From Acidobacteriota bacterium (GTDB lineage Bacteria > Acidobacteriota > Blastocatellia > Pyrinomonadales > Pyrinomonadaceae), in the NCBI GenBank assembly GCA_029781855.1, contig JAKOVX010000062.1, positions 1 through 55,152 on the forward strand: a stretch of DNA of 55,152 nt, read 5' to 3'. The first letter of the stretch is position 1; every line of letters begins with the position of its first letter. This document shows positions 16,453 through 24,331 of the stretch, in pieces. The notes under the pieces were generated by a model. The model saw nothing but the letters and a program-made list of their open reading frames with translations, was not told where the DNA came from and did not search any database. The position numbers and the translations under genes are program-made.

Positions 16453-16854
16453 ATGTCAGCTCATATTTCGCTCATCGGCAACCTCGGCAAGGAACCGGAG
16501 ACCAAGATCACCGACAACGGCACGTTCATCGCGAACTTCTCGATCGCTTCAAACACGTTCAGGAACACACCAGATGGACGGGTCGAGAAGACCGACTGGT
16601 TCCGCGTCACCGCGTTCGGCAAGCAGGCGGAGACGATCGCCCGCTACGTTAGGAAAGGGCACCGGCTTTACGTGCAGGGCCGACTCACGTTCAACCCGTG
16701 GCTCGACCGGAATGACTCGCCGCAGTCTGGGGCGGAGATCGTCCTACAGGAGTTCCAGTTTCTCACCGGCAAGCAGGGGGACGATGGAGATGCGTCCGTC
16801 ATGCCTCCACCATCGGAGATGCCTACTGAGGTCCAGCAGGCCGCTGCATATTGA
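16453..16854 (+). CDS. ssb: Single-stranded DNA-binding protein, copy 1
   Basis: 133 residues with one OB fold (SLIGNLGKEPE, FSIASNTF, TDWFRVTAFGKQAETI, YVQGRLTFNPW). SD AGGAGAA lies 11 nt before the ATG. The canonical acidic C-terminal tip (DDDIPF-like), which recruits replication partners, is absent; the protein ends in QQAAAY. In a conjugative element it would coat incoming or displaced single strands. It is a paralogue of the SSB at 19320-19763, with which it shares NPWL and VTAFGK blocks. Confidence 0.92.
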   Translation: MSAHISLIGNLGKEPETKITDNGTFIANFSIASNTFRNTPDGRVEKTDWFRVTAFGKQAETIARYVRKGHRLYVQGRLTFNPWLDRNDSPQSGAEIVLQEFQFLTGKQGDDGDASVMPPPSEMPTEVQQAAAY

Positions 16855-16998
16855 AACCAATTTTCTACCTGCCTAAGTGACCCGTCCAACATCGGACCGC
16901 CGCCCGGATAACAAGCAAGTCAGGTGCCGTGCGGTGGTCCGCCTCTTGTGCAGCAAGTCCTACAGCTTCGAATGTCTATGAAGTGCAAAGTCGAACGG

Positions 16999-17370
16999 AT
17001 GCGTCTCATTACTCGCGAATATGTCAGGGCGAACCGCGACACGTTGTTCCTTTTTGGCGATAACCTTGAGCATCGGGGGCTTGGCGGCCAGGCAGCAGCG
17101 ATGCGTGGTGAGCCGAATGCCATCGGCATACCGACAAAAAAGAGTCCGAGCTATAAAGATGACGCTTTCTTTTCGGATGATGAATTCGAGCGGAACAAGG
17201 CCGCGATCGATGCGGCATTCGCCAAGGTGACCAGGGCTGTCACGGAGACAATTCGGTCAATCGTTATCCCCTCGGACGGCCTCGGTACAGGACGCGCGCA
17301 GCTCGGGCGTCGGGCGCCGCGCACCTTTGCCCATCTTCAAAAGCGGCTAGCCGAACTCGCATCCGAATAA
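16999..17370 (+). CDS. Conserved phage/element-type protein with Gly-rich motif, function unknown
   Basis: 123 residues from ATG 16999 (in-frame starts at 16972 and 16978 are possible; none has a clear SD). The pattern FLFGDNLEHRGLGGQAAAMR followed by NAIGIPTKKSPS and a later PSDGLGTGRAQL is typical of a family common in phages and mobile elements. The glycine-rich loops recall macro-domain ADP-ribose pockets, but this is only a resemblance. It lies between the two SSB-containing segments. Confidence 0.65.
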   Translation: MRLITREYVRANRDTLFLFGDNLEHRGLGGQAAAMRGEPNAIGIPTKKSPSYKDDAFFSDDEFERNKAAIDAAFAKVTRAVTETIRSIVIPSDGLGTGRAQLGRRAPRTFAHLQKRLAELASE

Positions 17371-17527
17371 GCCAGATCTCACGTGACTCCCATATTGTGC
17401 CTGCAACAACTTGAAAGGGATTTTCGAGCCTGAATGAAAGTGATTTTCCATTCGGGGCTTTGAAAGCGCTGCCCTCAATATCACGCGTTTTCTCCGGTTC
17501 TTTTCTTTCCGGATATATGAGGAAGTT

Positions 17528-19186
17528 ATGGCAGAACGATTGAACATCGAACAACTTAAGAAGTTCGCTCCGGGAAATGCGATCCTCGCATTCTCACTGC
17601 TCAATACAGGGTCCCCGATGCAGGACTGGTGTGCCCATCTCGGGAACAATCCGATGCGTCGAAGGGAGCTTGAAGAGTTCGCGATTCTCGGCGACGTGGT
17701 CGTCAGGATAGCGGACGAACTCGAACCGGAACCGGTGGATCGCGTACGGATAATGTCTCTCGAATATGCGGTTCGGATTCTCGGCAGCGAGGAGGACGGA
17801 CGCGAGTTTGTCCGCTGCGTCAAGGCGATCGCGAGCCCGGACGCGGGCCAGTTCGAGTACGAGCAGATCGCAGCCTACTACTACGGCGAGATACGGAAGC
17901 GAAACGTAAGCGAGGTGCTCAAGGAGATGGGGCTTCTCGGGATGCAGCTTGAGGCTGTAACGGCCACCACTGCGGATCGTGAGATCTCGTTTGAAGAGTT
18001 CGAACGAGCTGAGCAGAAGCTCACGGTCGCCGACCAGCGCAGAGTTCAAGAGGCGGCTAAGAACCGCAAGCCGCTCCCGGCGCCGACACCGATCTTTGAC
18101 AATGAAATGAAAGCGGTTCTCAGACATGTAGGACGGCAGAAGGTCAGCCGGATGATCTACGACGATCTCGCAGCTTACTACCTTGAGGACGGGGATAAAT
18201 CGATCGAAGAACTGGATCGCGACTTCGTCACATTCGACAACCTGGAGCAGTACGACGAAAACGGCCTCATCGGGTTAACCATGAACGGCCGACAACGCGT
18301 CGTGGTGGTGTTCGATCTCGATTGTGAAGTGGATGCGTCGTGCCTGCCGCCCGAAGCGAGACACCTGGCCTCGGAGGTTGGAAAGCTGTTTGTAGGCCAC
18401 GCGATGGGCGGGAGCTCAGCACAAGACGCGCGTCGAATGATAGCCGAAGCGTGGGCGGATCAGACACGATCGGCGATACCGGTTTCAAGCTGGAATGAGC
18501 CGTCGAAACACCCGCTCTCGGATCAGGAATTCGAGGAATGGCTATCGCTTTCACTTGACCGGATCTACGACCGAAAAGTGGTGCGGTCGGCCCGCCGATT
18601 GTTCCCTTTTAGCAAGGGACCGGCGGTCGAACTTGCCGTCGATCAGGAGGTAAATCCCGACTACGAGGAGATGCAGTACGCGGCCGCGGTGCTAAGACTT
18701 TTGTGGCGGCGGCAGTCTTCGGATTTTCATTTGAGAAGCCTTCGTCACGAAGCGTATCAGGAATTGTACCTCGCTATTCGCGGCACTTCAGATACGGCCG
18801 ATGTAGCGGAGCTTAAGAAGCGGGCGTACACGGATTTTAAGGAACGTAACAAGCTCGCCCTGAAGGAGTTCACAGCCCTCAACACGGTCGCAAAATCCCA
18901 GGAGGTTCGTTTGCGTGACCGGTTCACGCGGGCGGCGACGCAATGGCTCCGGAAGGTCGAAAAGGCGACTGGCGGAGGGCTTCGGTTTCTCAAGTTTGCT
19001 CTCTACAACGACGCGGAAGCGAAGGCTCTTGCACGTCAGGAGAAACAGCGCCTTTGGGACGCGGTCCGCACGCGAGAAGCTGAACTGAGATTGGAAGCCT
19101 CGACGGCTCTGGCACACCGGCAGCAGAACCTCTTCTCGCAGCCCGCCAACCAGATCCGACAGGTTCACGTCGTTCCTTCGGCCTAG
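17528..19186 (+). CDS. Large conserved element protein, function unknown
   Basis: 552 residues, ATG preceded by GAGGAAGTT. Mostly charged and helical; I see no Walker, zinc-finger or nuclease motif, no signal peptide and no membrane segment. The C-terminal third is rich in Lys/Arg/Glu and probably coiled. It sits between the two SSB genes and before RNase HI in the DNA-processing part of the module, so a cytoplasmic DNA-transaction role is the best guess by context only. The strong SD and long unbroken frame support that it is a real gene. Confidence 0.75.
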   Translation: MAERLNIEQLKKFAPGNAILAFSLLNTGSPMQDWCAHLGNNPMRRRELEEFAILGDVVVRIADELEPEPVDRVRIMSLEYAVRILGSEEDGREFVRCVKAIASPDAGQFEYEQIAAYYYGEIRKRNVSEVLKEMGLLGMQLEAVTATTADREISFEEFERAEQKLTVADQRRVQEAAKNRKPLPAPTPIFDNEMKAVLRHVGRQKVSRMIYDDLAAYYLEDGDKSIEELDRDFVTFDNLEQYDENGLIGLTMNGRQRVVVVFDLDCEVDASCLPPEARHLASEVGKLFVGHAMGGSSAQDARRMIAEAWADQTRSAIPVSSWNEPSKHPLSDQEFEEWLSLSLDRIYDRKVVRSARRLFPFSKGPAVELAVDQEVNPDYEEMQYAAAVLRLLWRRQSSDFHLRSLRHEAYQELYLAIRGTSDTADVAELKKRAYTDFKERNKLALKEFTALNTVAKSQEVRLRDRFTRAATQWLRKVEKATGGGLRFLKFALYNDAEAKALARQEKQRLWDAVRTREAELRLEASTALAHRQQNLFSQPANQIRQVHVVPSA

Positions 19187-19232
19187 AAGTTGAATAGCAA
19201 CAATATTTGAAAGGAGCGGAGGTCAGGCAGGT

Positions 19233-19253
19233 GGCGGAAATACAGGTTCCGCC
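19233..19253 (+). other. Hairpin in the ssb2 leader
   Basis: GGCGGAA (19233-19239) and TTCCGCC (19247-19253) form a perfect 7-bp stem with a 7-nt loop, 46 bp after the stop of the upstream gene. No T-run follows, so it is a weak or factor-dependent terminator, or an mRNA element. Confidence 0.5.
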
Positions 19254-19284
19254 CGCCAAATAGCCGGGCCGCCGCTTCCCGGAC

Positions 19285-19320
19285 GGAGCAAAAATTAACC
19301 AAAGGAGCAAGAATTAACCA
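19285..19320 (+). repeat. Duplicated ribosome-binding segment before ssb2
   Basis: The 17-bp segment GGAGCAAAAATTAACCA (19285-19301) is repeated with one change at 19304-19320, where its last base is the A of the ssb2 ATG. The second copy supplies the SD (AAAGGAGCAA); the first copy has no start codon behind it. Confidence 0.8.
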
Positions 19321-19763
19321 TGTCAGCTAACATCTCGATCTTGGGAAACGCGGGACGCGACGTAAGCCTGCGCTACTCGGAAAAAGGCACGGCAGTCGCG
19401 AGTTTCCCGATCGCCTCGAACTCGTTCAAGAACGGCCCCGAAGGGCGTGTCCAGGTCACCCACTGGTTCAACGTGACGGCGTTCGGCAAAACTGCGGAAA
19501 CGCTGGCCGAACACGTCAAGAAGGGTACTTATTTACTGGTTCACGGCAGGCTTTCTTTCAATCCATGGCTTACGGAAAAAGGCGATCCCCGATCGGGCGC
19601 CGAGGTGGCACTTTTCTCATTCGAGTTCGTCGGAGGAAACCGGTCGGACGGACAGGCATCGGGCGGAGCCGGCGATGAGAATCCGGAGGTTGCAGAGCCG
19701 TCTTACACAGGTCCGGTGAATGAGGGATCACAGGCAGACGAGCCGTTCGTGGATCAGTTCTAA
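19320..19763 (+). CDS. ssb: Single-stranded DNA-binding protein, copy 2
   Basis: 147 residues, one OB fold (SILGNAGRDVSLRYSEKG, THWFNVTAFGKTAETLA, VHGRLSFNPWL), followed by a Gly/acidic linker. It ends in ADEPFVDQF, an acidic-aromatic end that partly resembles the SSB tip peptide, unlike copy 1. SD AAAGGAG is well placed. A Rho-independent terminator follows at 19809-19845. Confidence 0.92.
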   Translation: MSANISILGNAGRDVSLRYSEKGTAVASFPIASNSFKNGPEGRVQVTHWFNVTAFGKTAETLAEHVKKGTYLLVHGRLSFNPWLTEKGDPRSGAEVALFSFEFVGGNRSDGQASGGAGDENPEVAEPSYTGPVNEGSQADEPFVDQF

Positions 19764-19808
19764 AGAGGGCTTTCGAACATCAATTTATCCGCGTTTTGAA
19801 GTGTTTGT

Positions 19809-19845
19809 GAGGGCATCGGGAATCTCGGTGCCCTCTTTGCTTTGT
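19809..19845 (+). terminator. Rho-independent terminator after ssb2
   Basis: GAGGGCA (19809-19815) pairs perfectly with TGCCCTC (19829-19835) around a 13-nt loop and is followed by TTTGCTTTGT. It separates ssb2 from the RNase HI gene and argues against an RNase HI start upstream of it. Confidence 0.75.
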
Positions 19846-19869
19846 AAGTCAGCCCGGGGGGTGAACCAG

Positions 19870-20523
19870 GTGACCGCATTAAAGCTTGTACAGGAAAACG
19901 GCCGTCCCGATGTGGCCGAGACATATACACCGATCGTGTCGATATACGCGGACGCTTCTTGCCTTCGAAACGGATCGCCTGATCAATCCGCCGGCTGCGG
20001 TGCAGTGTTGGTTGATCGCAACCGGATGGAGCTGAAGCTCCTTGCGAAATACCTAGGCCCGGTGACCAACCAGCAGGCCGAAATACTCGCCTGTGCGAAG
20101 GCGCTTGAGGAACTTCACCGCCCCTGCCGTGTCGAGATATTCTCCGATTCGCGGTACGTGATCGACACGATGAATGGCAAAAACCGAATGAAGACCAACC
20201 GCCCTTTCTGGGGGCGGCTGGTCGAACAAAGCTACGGCCACCACATCACCTGGAGATGGGTGAAAGGGCACGACGGACTCCTGTTTCAGGAGGTAGCCGA
20301 TCGACTCGCTCGAGCTGCTTCAACCGCTCAAACCGATCTGCTTTCCGACGATCTGGAGCTGCTTACCGAGCACCTTTCGAATGAGAGTAGCCAGTTGAAT
20401 ATCCGTTCATTTGAGAGCGAGCTTGATAAGATTCTCGGTCATTACGCGACTTTCGGCCATCCGATGAATTCCACTTCGACATTCGACGGAGTAGCATCGC
20501 TTCCTTCGGCGTTTTCCTCCTAG
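19870..20523 (+). CDS. rnhA: Ribonuclease HI
   Basis: Cleaves RNA in RNA-DNA hybrids. 217 residues from GTG 19870, chosen because GGGGGGTGA stands 5 nt before it; a longer frame from ATG 19720 would run through ssb2 and the terminator. Catalytic residues are in place: Asp28 (YADAS), Glu71 (QQAEILA), Asp93 (FSDSRYV) and Asp144 (VADRLAR), with His134 in WVKGHDG. About 60 extra residues follow the domain. On a conjugative element it could remove primers or R-loops during replication of the transferred strand. Confidence 0.9.
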   Translation: MTALKLVQENGRPDVAETYTPIVSIYADASCLRNGSPDQSAGCGAVLVDRNRMELKLLAKYLGPVTNQQAEILACAKALEELHRPCRVEIFSDSRYVIDTMNGKNRMKTNRPFWGRLVEQSYGHHITWRWVKGHDGLLFQEVADRLARAASTAQTDLLSDDLELLTEHLSNESSQLNIRSFESELDKILGHYATFGHPMNSTSTFDGVASLPSAFSS

Positions 20524-20536
20524 ATCGGGTACGTGA

Positions 20537-20794
20537 TCAGGTTCGTGTTTTATTCCAGGTCTTGAAGGCTGCGTCCCGCTCGAAAAGCAGGTTGAGAGCG
20601 TACTCGATAACGTCATCGCTCGTGACTTTGGTGTCCATTTGTTCGCCTGAGAACTGAAGGTACCTTTTTAGTTTTCGGTCGGTGGTGTCGAGGATCTTTG
20701 TGTTTATCCGGACGTAGTTGAGGCGGTTGATCTGAAGCATCGGTCGCTCCCGATCTGGCTTTACCGATGGCTTGGTTTCAGAGGGTGTTGTCAT
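20537..20794 (-). CDS. Small ribbon-helix-helix-like DNA-binding protein
   Basis: 85 residues, SD AGGAG 13 nt before the ATG at 20794. The core NYVRINTKILDTTDRKLKRY followed by a helix ending VIEYALNLLF has the strand-helix-helix pattern of RHH repressors, after a basic, disordered N-terminus. It is divergent from the relaxosome genes and faces the repeat-rich region 20795-21173, so it is a candidate repressor or oriT-binding protein. Confidence 0.6.
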   Translation of the reverse strand: MTTPSETKPSVKPDRERPMLQINRLNYVRINTKILDTTDRKLKRYLQFSGEQMDTKVTSDDVIEYALNLLFERDAAFKTWNKTRT

Positions 20795-20958
20795 AGTTTT
20801 TGATCCACTCCTTCGCGGTTGTATTTTCGTTCCGTGAAGGGGCTATTCAACTGGTGTGCCAGCGCTAATTCGATAAGAAAGGAGATGAAAAACTGGGCTC
20901 GTTGGTGAGTAAATAAGCCGTTGGAGGCGAGTTGGTTAAAAAATGCATAGGAGCCTGC

Positions 20959-21128
20959 TGTCACCGTACGACAGGATAGAACGCTTTTTCGGCCTGTCAC
21001 CGAGGCCAATGCTTTGTTGCTAAACAGCTTACGAATTGTCACCGAGGTGACAACCGAGGTGTTCGCCGTGTCACCGCCGGTTTCGGTATGTGTTTTGCTG
21101 ATGTTCGCGAGAGGAGGATAGGTGACAC
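20959..21128. other. Candidate oriT/relaxosome region with TGTCACCG repeats
   Basis: TGTCACCG occurs at 20959-20966, 20995-21002, 21037-21044 and 21069-21076 (spacings 36, 42 and 32 bp). The third copy is part of a perfect 18-bp palindrome at 21036-21053 (TTGTCACC, GA, GGTGACAA), and an inverted GGTGACA lies at 21121-21127. The region lies just upstream of the RHH accessory protein and the relaxase, where oriT is found in many mobile elements. The nick site cannot be located from sequence alone. Confidence 0.55.
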
Positions 21129-21173
21129 TCACGATCGGACCAAAACAAAAGGAGATCCGAATTTAGGCGAAAT

Positions 21174-21821
21174 ATGCGAAAAACTCAGAGGGAAAAAATT
21201 ACCAGCAAGATCGGGGGAGACGCGGAAGAACAGCATGGCCGGTCGGTGCACGTTAGGCCGTATGCTGCGGACGAAAAGACGCTCGACGAGATCGCCCACA
21301 AAACAGGTGAAGGGAAAGCGGCGATAGTGCGGAGGATGATCCGTTTCGCGTTGTCCGACAAATACGAACATTTCAGTGCGAATCCGTGCCGGGACAGACT
21401 GGATCTGCTGGTGGAGCAGAGCCGCAAAGATGAGAGCGAATCCGACCGCATGGTGGAGATACTCGAGCGGATAAAGAATCTCGAAGAGAACCAGAGGATC
21501 GTATCGGAGAACACCTCCGCGTTCTCGCGCGAGATCTATTCGCTATCGGGTCTCGCGGTTTTCGTGCTGAACATCATCCTGAATCGGCTGATCGAGCTTA
21601 CTTCGCCCAAAGAAACGGATAAGGAAACGATCACCCGTATCGCCGACGGCGCGATGAGGACCGTCATCGCACAGACGATCCTCGACCTCGACGAATGCTG
21701 CGCCTTTCACGGGATCGACTCGGGGCCGCAGTTGGTCGATGAACTGTACTTCGCAACAAGGATTCGTGGCCTTGCTCCGCCTAATATTGAAGATCAGATT
21801 CCCGAACTGAAACCCCTATGA
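21174..21821 (+). CDS. Relaxosome accessory protein (ribbon-helix-helix, MobC/TraJ-like role)
   Basis: 215 residues. Residues about 24-62 (SVHVRPYAADEKTLDEIAHK, then AAIVRRMIRFAL) have a ribbon-helix-helix pattern. A coiled-coil stretch (75-120) and a hydrophobic segment (122-141) follow. The stop overlaps the relaxase start by 4 bp, the usual arrangement of an oriT-binding accessory factor with its relaxase. It probably binds the repeats just upstream and loads the relaxase. Assignment is by architecture and position, not by a named family. Confidence 0.7.
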   Translation: MRKTQREKITSKIGGDAEEQHGRSVHVRPYAADEKTLDEIAHKTGEGKAAIVRRMIRFALSDKYEHFSANPCRDRLDLLVEQSRKDESESDRMVEILERIKNLEENQRIVSENTSAFSREIYSLSGLAVFVLNIILNRLIELTSPKETDKETITRIADGAMRTVIAQTILDLDECCAFHGIDSGPQLVDELYFATRIRGLAPPNIEDQIPELKPL

Positions 21822-24244
21822 GAGTGGTCGCGAGTGTGCAGTCGAAAAGAGGCAGCTCGCGCGGATTAGTTCACTACATAGCTCACAGCAAACTGGACGC
21901 CGAGAGAGAGCCGCAGAGTTCGCGCGAACTCTTTAATGCTTTCAGCGATAACCTCTCAGTAAAAAGTGCGAACAATTCGATGAGGGTCGGCATCGCAAAG
22001 GGGCGTCCGTCGAATGACGATCTGCACCACCTCGTTCTTTCGTTCCGCGATGACGATTTCCAGAAGCTGGGAGCCGACGAAGCCCGGCGACGAAGATCGT
22101 TAAAAGAGATCACCCGCGCCGCAATGAAGCGCCTCGAAACCGCTACGAATGCTGAACGGCTCTTGTGGACTGCGGCGGTTCATCGCAACACCGAGAACCC
22201 GCACGTTCACATCGCGATACAGAAGCGGTACCTCACCAAAGAAATCGAGAGACAGATCTTAACGAAGATCCCGCGAGAAACCCTTCCTCATTACGAGATC
22301 CGAAATGGCGAAAAGATCCTTGTCCATGGCCATCTGATCGACGCGGCTGCTGAGAAGATGGAGGCAATTATGGACCGCGAGCGAACCGGCGATAAGGTTC
22401 CGAAACGATCCGACAGACAAGCAGTTTCACAAGAGCATTTTCGGAGCGGAACAGAGTGCGAGCCAACCGAAAGATCAAGTATCCGGATCGCTGCAGAGCG
22501 TGAGGCCCTGGCCAAAGGGATTCTCGCCGAATACGAGCTTCGCCGCATCGAGACGAGGATCGATTCCTTACTCGATCGCGGTCACGAAATGCGGTTTACC
22601 GTAACGGATCCGGTAACCGGCAGAAAAAGACGCCTTTCGCTTCGGGATATCCCGAAACAAGAACCTCGAGATGAAACCAGTCAGCCGACACCAGCCGAGC
22701 GGCAAATCAAAACGATCCTTCACAAGATGCTTGCGAAAGAGGAGGCCGCAAAAAACAAGGTTCGGAACGATTTCTCCGATGTGATCCGGGAGGCTCGACG
22801 AATCCGTGGCGAGTATAAAAAGAGCGGCCGCCAGCTTCCGGTTCCGTTGCTCTCAAAAAGAGAACTCGACAGGCTTCAGAAGGAATGTCTTGAAGCATCA
22901 GATATCCGAAGATTCTCATATCTTGAAAGGATCAGAGCCGACCTTACGAGATCGAGTGAAATAGAGCCCAGAAGCAGGAATGATCTTCGCTCGATCCTTG
23001 CACAAAGGAACATCTCCGAACTTCGGTCACGGTTGTACGACAAGACGCACAGGGAGCAGAGCGAGAAAGGATATTATCGCCGGTTTGATATTGGGGGAAA
23101 GCCTGTGTCACTGGCCGACCTGGACCGCGAACGAAAAGAGCGAGACGGTTCAGCATCCTCTTTCTTGGAAAAGCTGAAGACTGCGGCATCGCAATTATCC
23201 AAAAACAGGAAGACGCCGACGCAAGCGAATCGGACCGACCATCTACGAAACGAGATCGCCGAAAATCTGGCTGAACAGCTTGCGACCATAGAGAGAGATG
23301 GGAAAATCGAACAAAGCAAGGCCAAGATCCTTGCGAGCATCCTGAACGGAAATCCCGAAAGCGACTTAGGTCATGGTTCATATTCACCGGAGCAGACGGT
23401 CGAAATGGAAAAGCTGTCGGTTCAGCTGAAGCTCAAGCATGACTACGAAAATAATTGGAAAGAACAGCGCTTGATAATTGAATCGGCCGGGCGCGATTCC
23501 GTGGCCTATCGAAAGCTCCTGAACGCCGACCCGACGACGCATTTCACCGAACATAAGAACCGCGTCGTTGCCGGTCGCTCTCTTGCCAGAGAGATCGTTG
23601 CGAGAGTCGAGTTCGACAAGGCCAAGGAAGACCTGAAAATATTTCAGGACGGAAAGAGGTTTCAGAAGTTCGGAATACCGGATCAGCGATCGGTCAGCAT
23701 TAGATATTTGAGCCTGCACGATGTCGATCTGAGCGGGAGAAGCTCACTGCTCGATAGGGCAGTTAACGAACTGTTCGAGAGCCGTCAACACCGGAAACTT
23801 CGTCAGACTGTCTCGGGCCTTGTCGAGGATAAAGAGCGGCGACTGAAGGGGGATGTGGCGGCGGCGAAAGAGATCATGGTCTCTGCCTCACGAAGTTCGT
23901 CGGAGTTCAAGGAATTTTCGTATCTCGGCTTCAAAAGTCGAACGGGTTATCGACCGATCTTTACGTCTTCCGAGATCGCGATGCTGGAGCGCCGTGCCTC
24001 GAACACTCATAGCCCAAAAGAGGCACAAAGGCTGCGTTTAATTATCGATTCCGCTGATGGATCGTTACGTTCGCTCAGCGACCTGTTGGGAGACTTTCAG
24101 AATCCGGAACAGGTTCGTTCCGAGGTTAAAAAGATCGCTATTCCTACACATGACGGGTCAAAGGGTGACCGGCAAGAAAAGGGCCTGGAGAGGAGCACCG
24201 TTCTTCGTCGCTCCGAGCGCTCGGTCGAAGGTCATTCGCGTTAG
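21818..24244 (+). CDS. Conjugative relaxase (MOBP-like)
   Basis: 808 residues. It nicks one strand at oriT, stays covalently attached to the 5' end and is exported with the DNA. The N-terminal domain has the three-His metal motif: VHRNTENPHVHIAI gives His122, His129 and His131. LHHLVLSF (69-76) is motif II-like, and Tyr20 in GLVHYIAHSK is the likely nucleophile. The C-terminal 550 residues are Arg/Lys/Glu-rich and helical with no primase or helicase motif. ATGA overlap with the accessory gene upstream. The MOBP label is inferred from motif layout. Confidence 0.85.
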   Translation: MRVVASVQSKRGSSRGLVHYIAHSKLDAEREPQSSRELFNAFSDNLSVKSANNSMRVGIAKGRPSNDDLHHLVLSFRDDDFQKLGADEARRRRSLKEITRAAMKRLETATNAERLLWTAAVHRNTENPHVHIAIQKRYLTKEIERQILTKIPRETLPHYEIRNGEKILVHGHLIDAAAEKMEAIMDRERTGDKVPKRSDRQAVSQEHFRSGTECEPTERSSIRIAAEREALAKGILAEYELRRIETRIDSLLDRGHEMRFTVTDPVTGRKRRLSLRDIPKQEPRDETSQPTPAERQIKTILHKMLAKEEAAKNKVRNDFSDVIREARRIRGEYKKSGRQLPVPLLSKRELDRLQKECLEASDIRRFSYLERIRADLTRSSEIEPRSRNDLRSILAQRNISELRSRLYDKTHREQSEKGYYRRFDIGGKPVSLADLDRERKERDGSASSFLEKLKTAASQLSKNRKTPTQANRTDHLRNEIAENLAEQLATIERDGKIEQSKAKILASILNGNPESDLGHGSYSPEQTVEMEKLSVQLKLKHDYENNWKEQRLIIESAGRDSVAYRKLLNADPTTHFTEHKNRVVAGRSLAREIVARVEFDKAKEDLKIFQDGKRFQKFGIPDQRSVSIRYLSLHDVDLSGRSSLLDRAVNELFESRQHRKLRQTVSGLVEDKERRLKGDVAAAKEIMVSASRSSSEFKEFSYLGFKSRTGYRPIFTSSEIAMLERRASNTHSPKEAQRLRLIIDSADGSLRSLSDLLGDFQNPEQVRSEVKKIAIPTHDGSKGDRQEKGLERSTVLRRSERSVEGHSR

Positions 24245-24331
24245 GCGGCTTCGCCGAGAGCGCAACAGGCACACCGCTTGCACAAGTGACTCACTGCACC
24301 GGGACCCGACGAAGGTTCGTGCATTGAGAAC

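Noticed and set aside
17371..17527. Possible terminator hairpin (AGCCTGAATG with CATTCGGGGCT) after the gene at 16999-17370
   Set aside because: Arms pair imperfectly and no clear T-run follows; not strong enough to annotate.
20791..21132. 113-residue minus-strand open frame overlapping the RHH-like gene start by 4 bp
   Set aside because: Its sequence is largely a translation of the TGTCACCG repeat region, has no recognisable domain and fills exactly the candidate oriT region.
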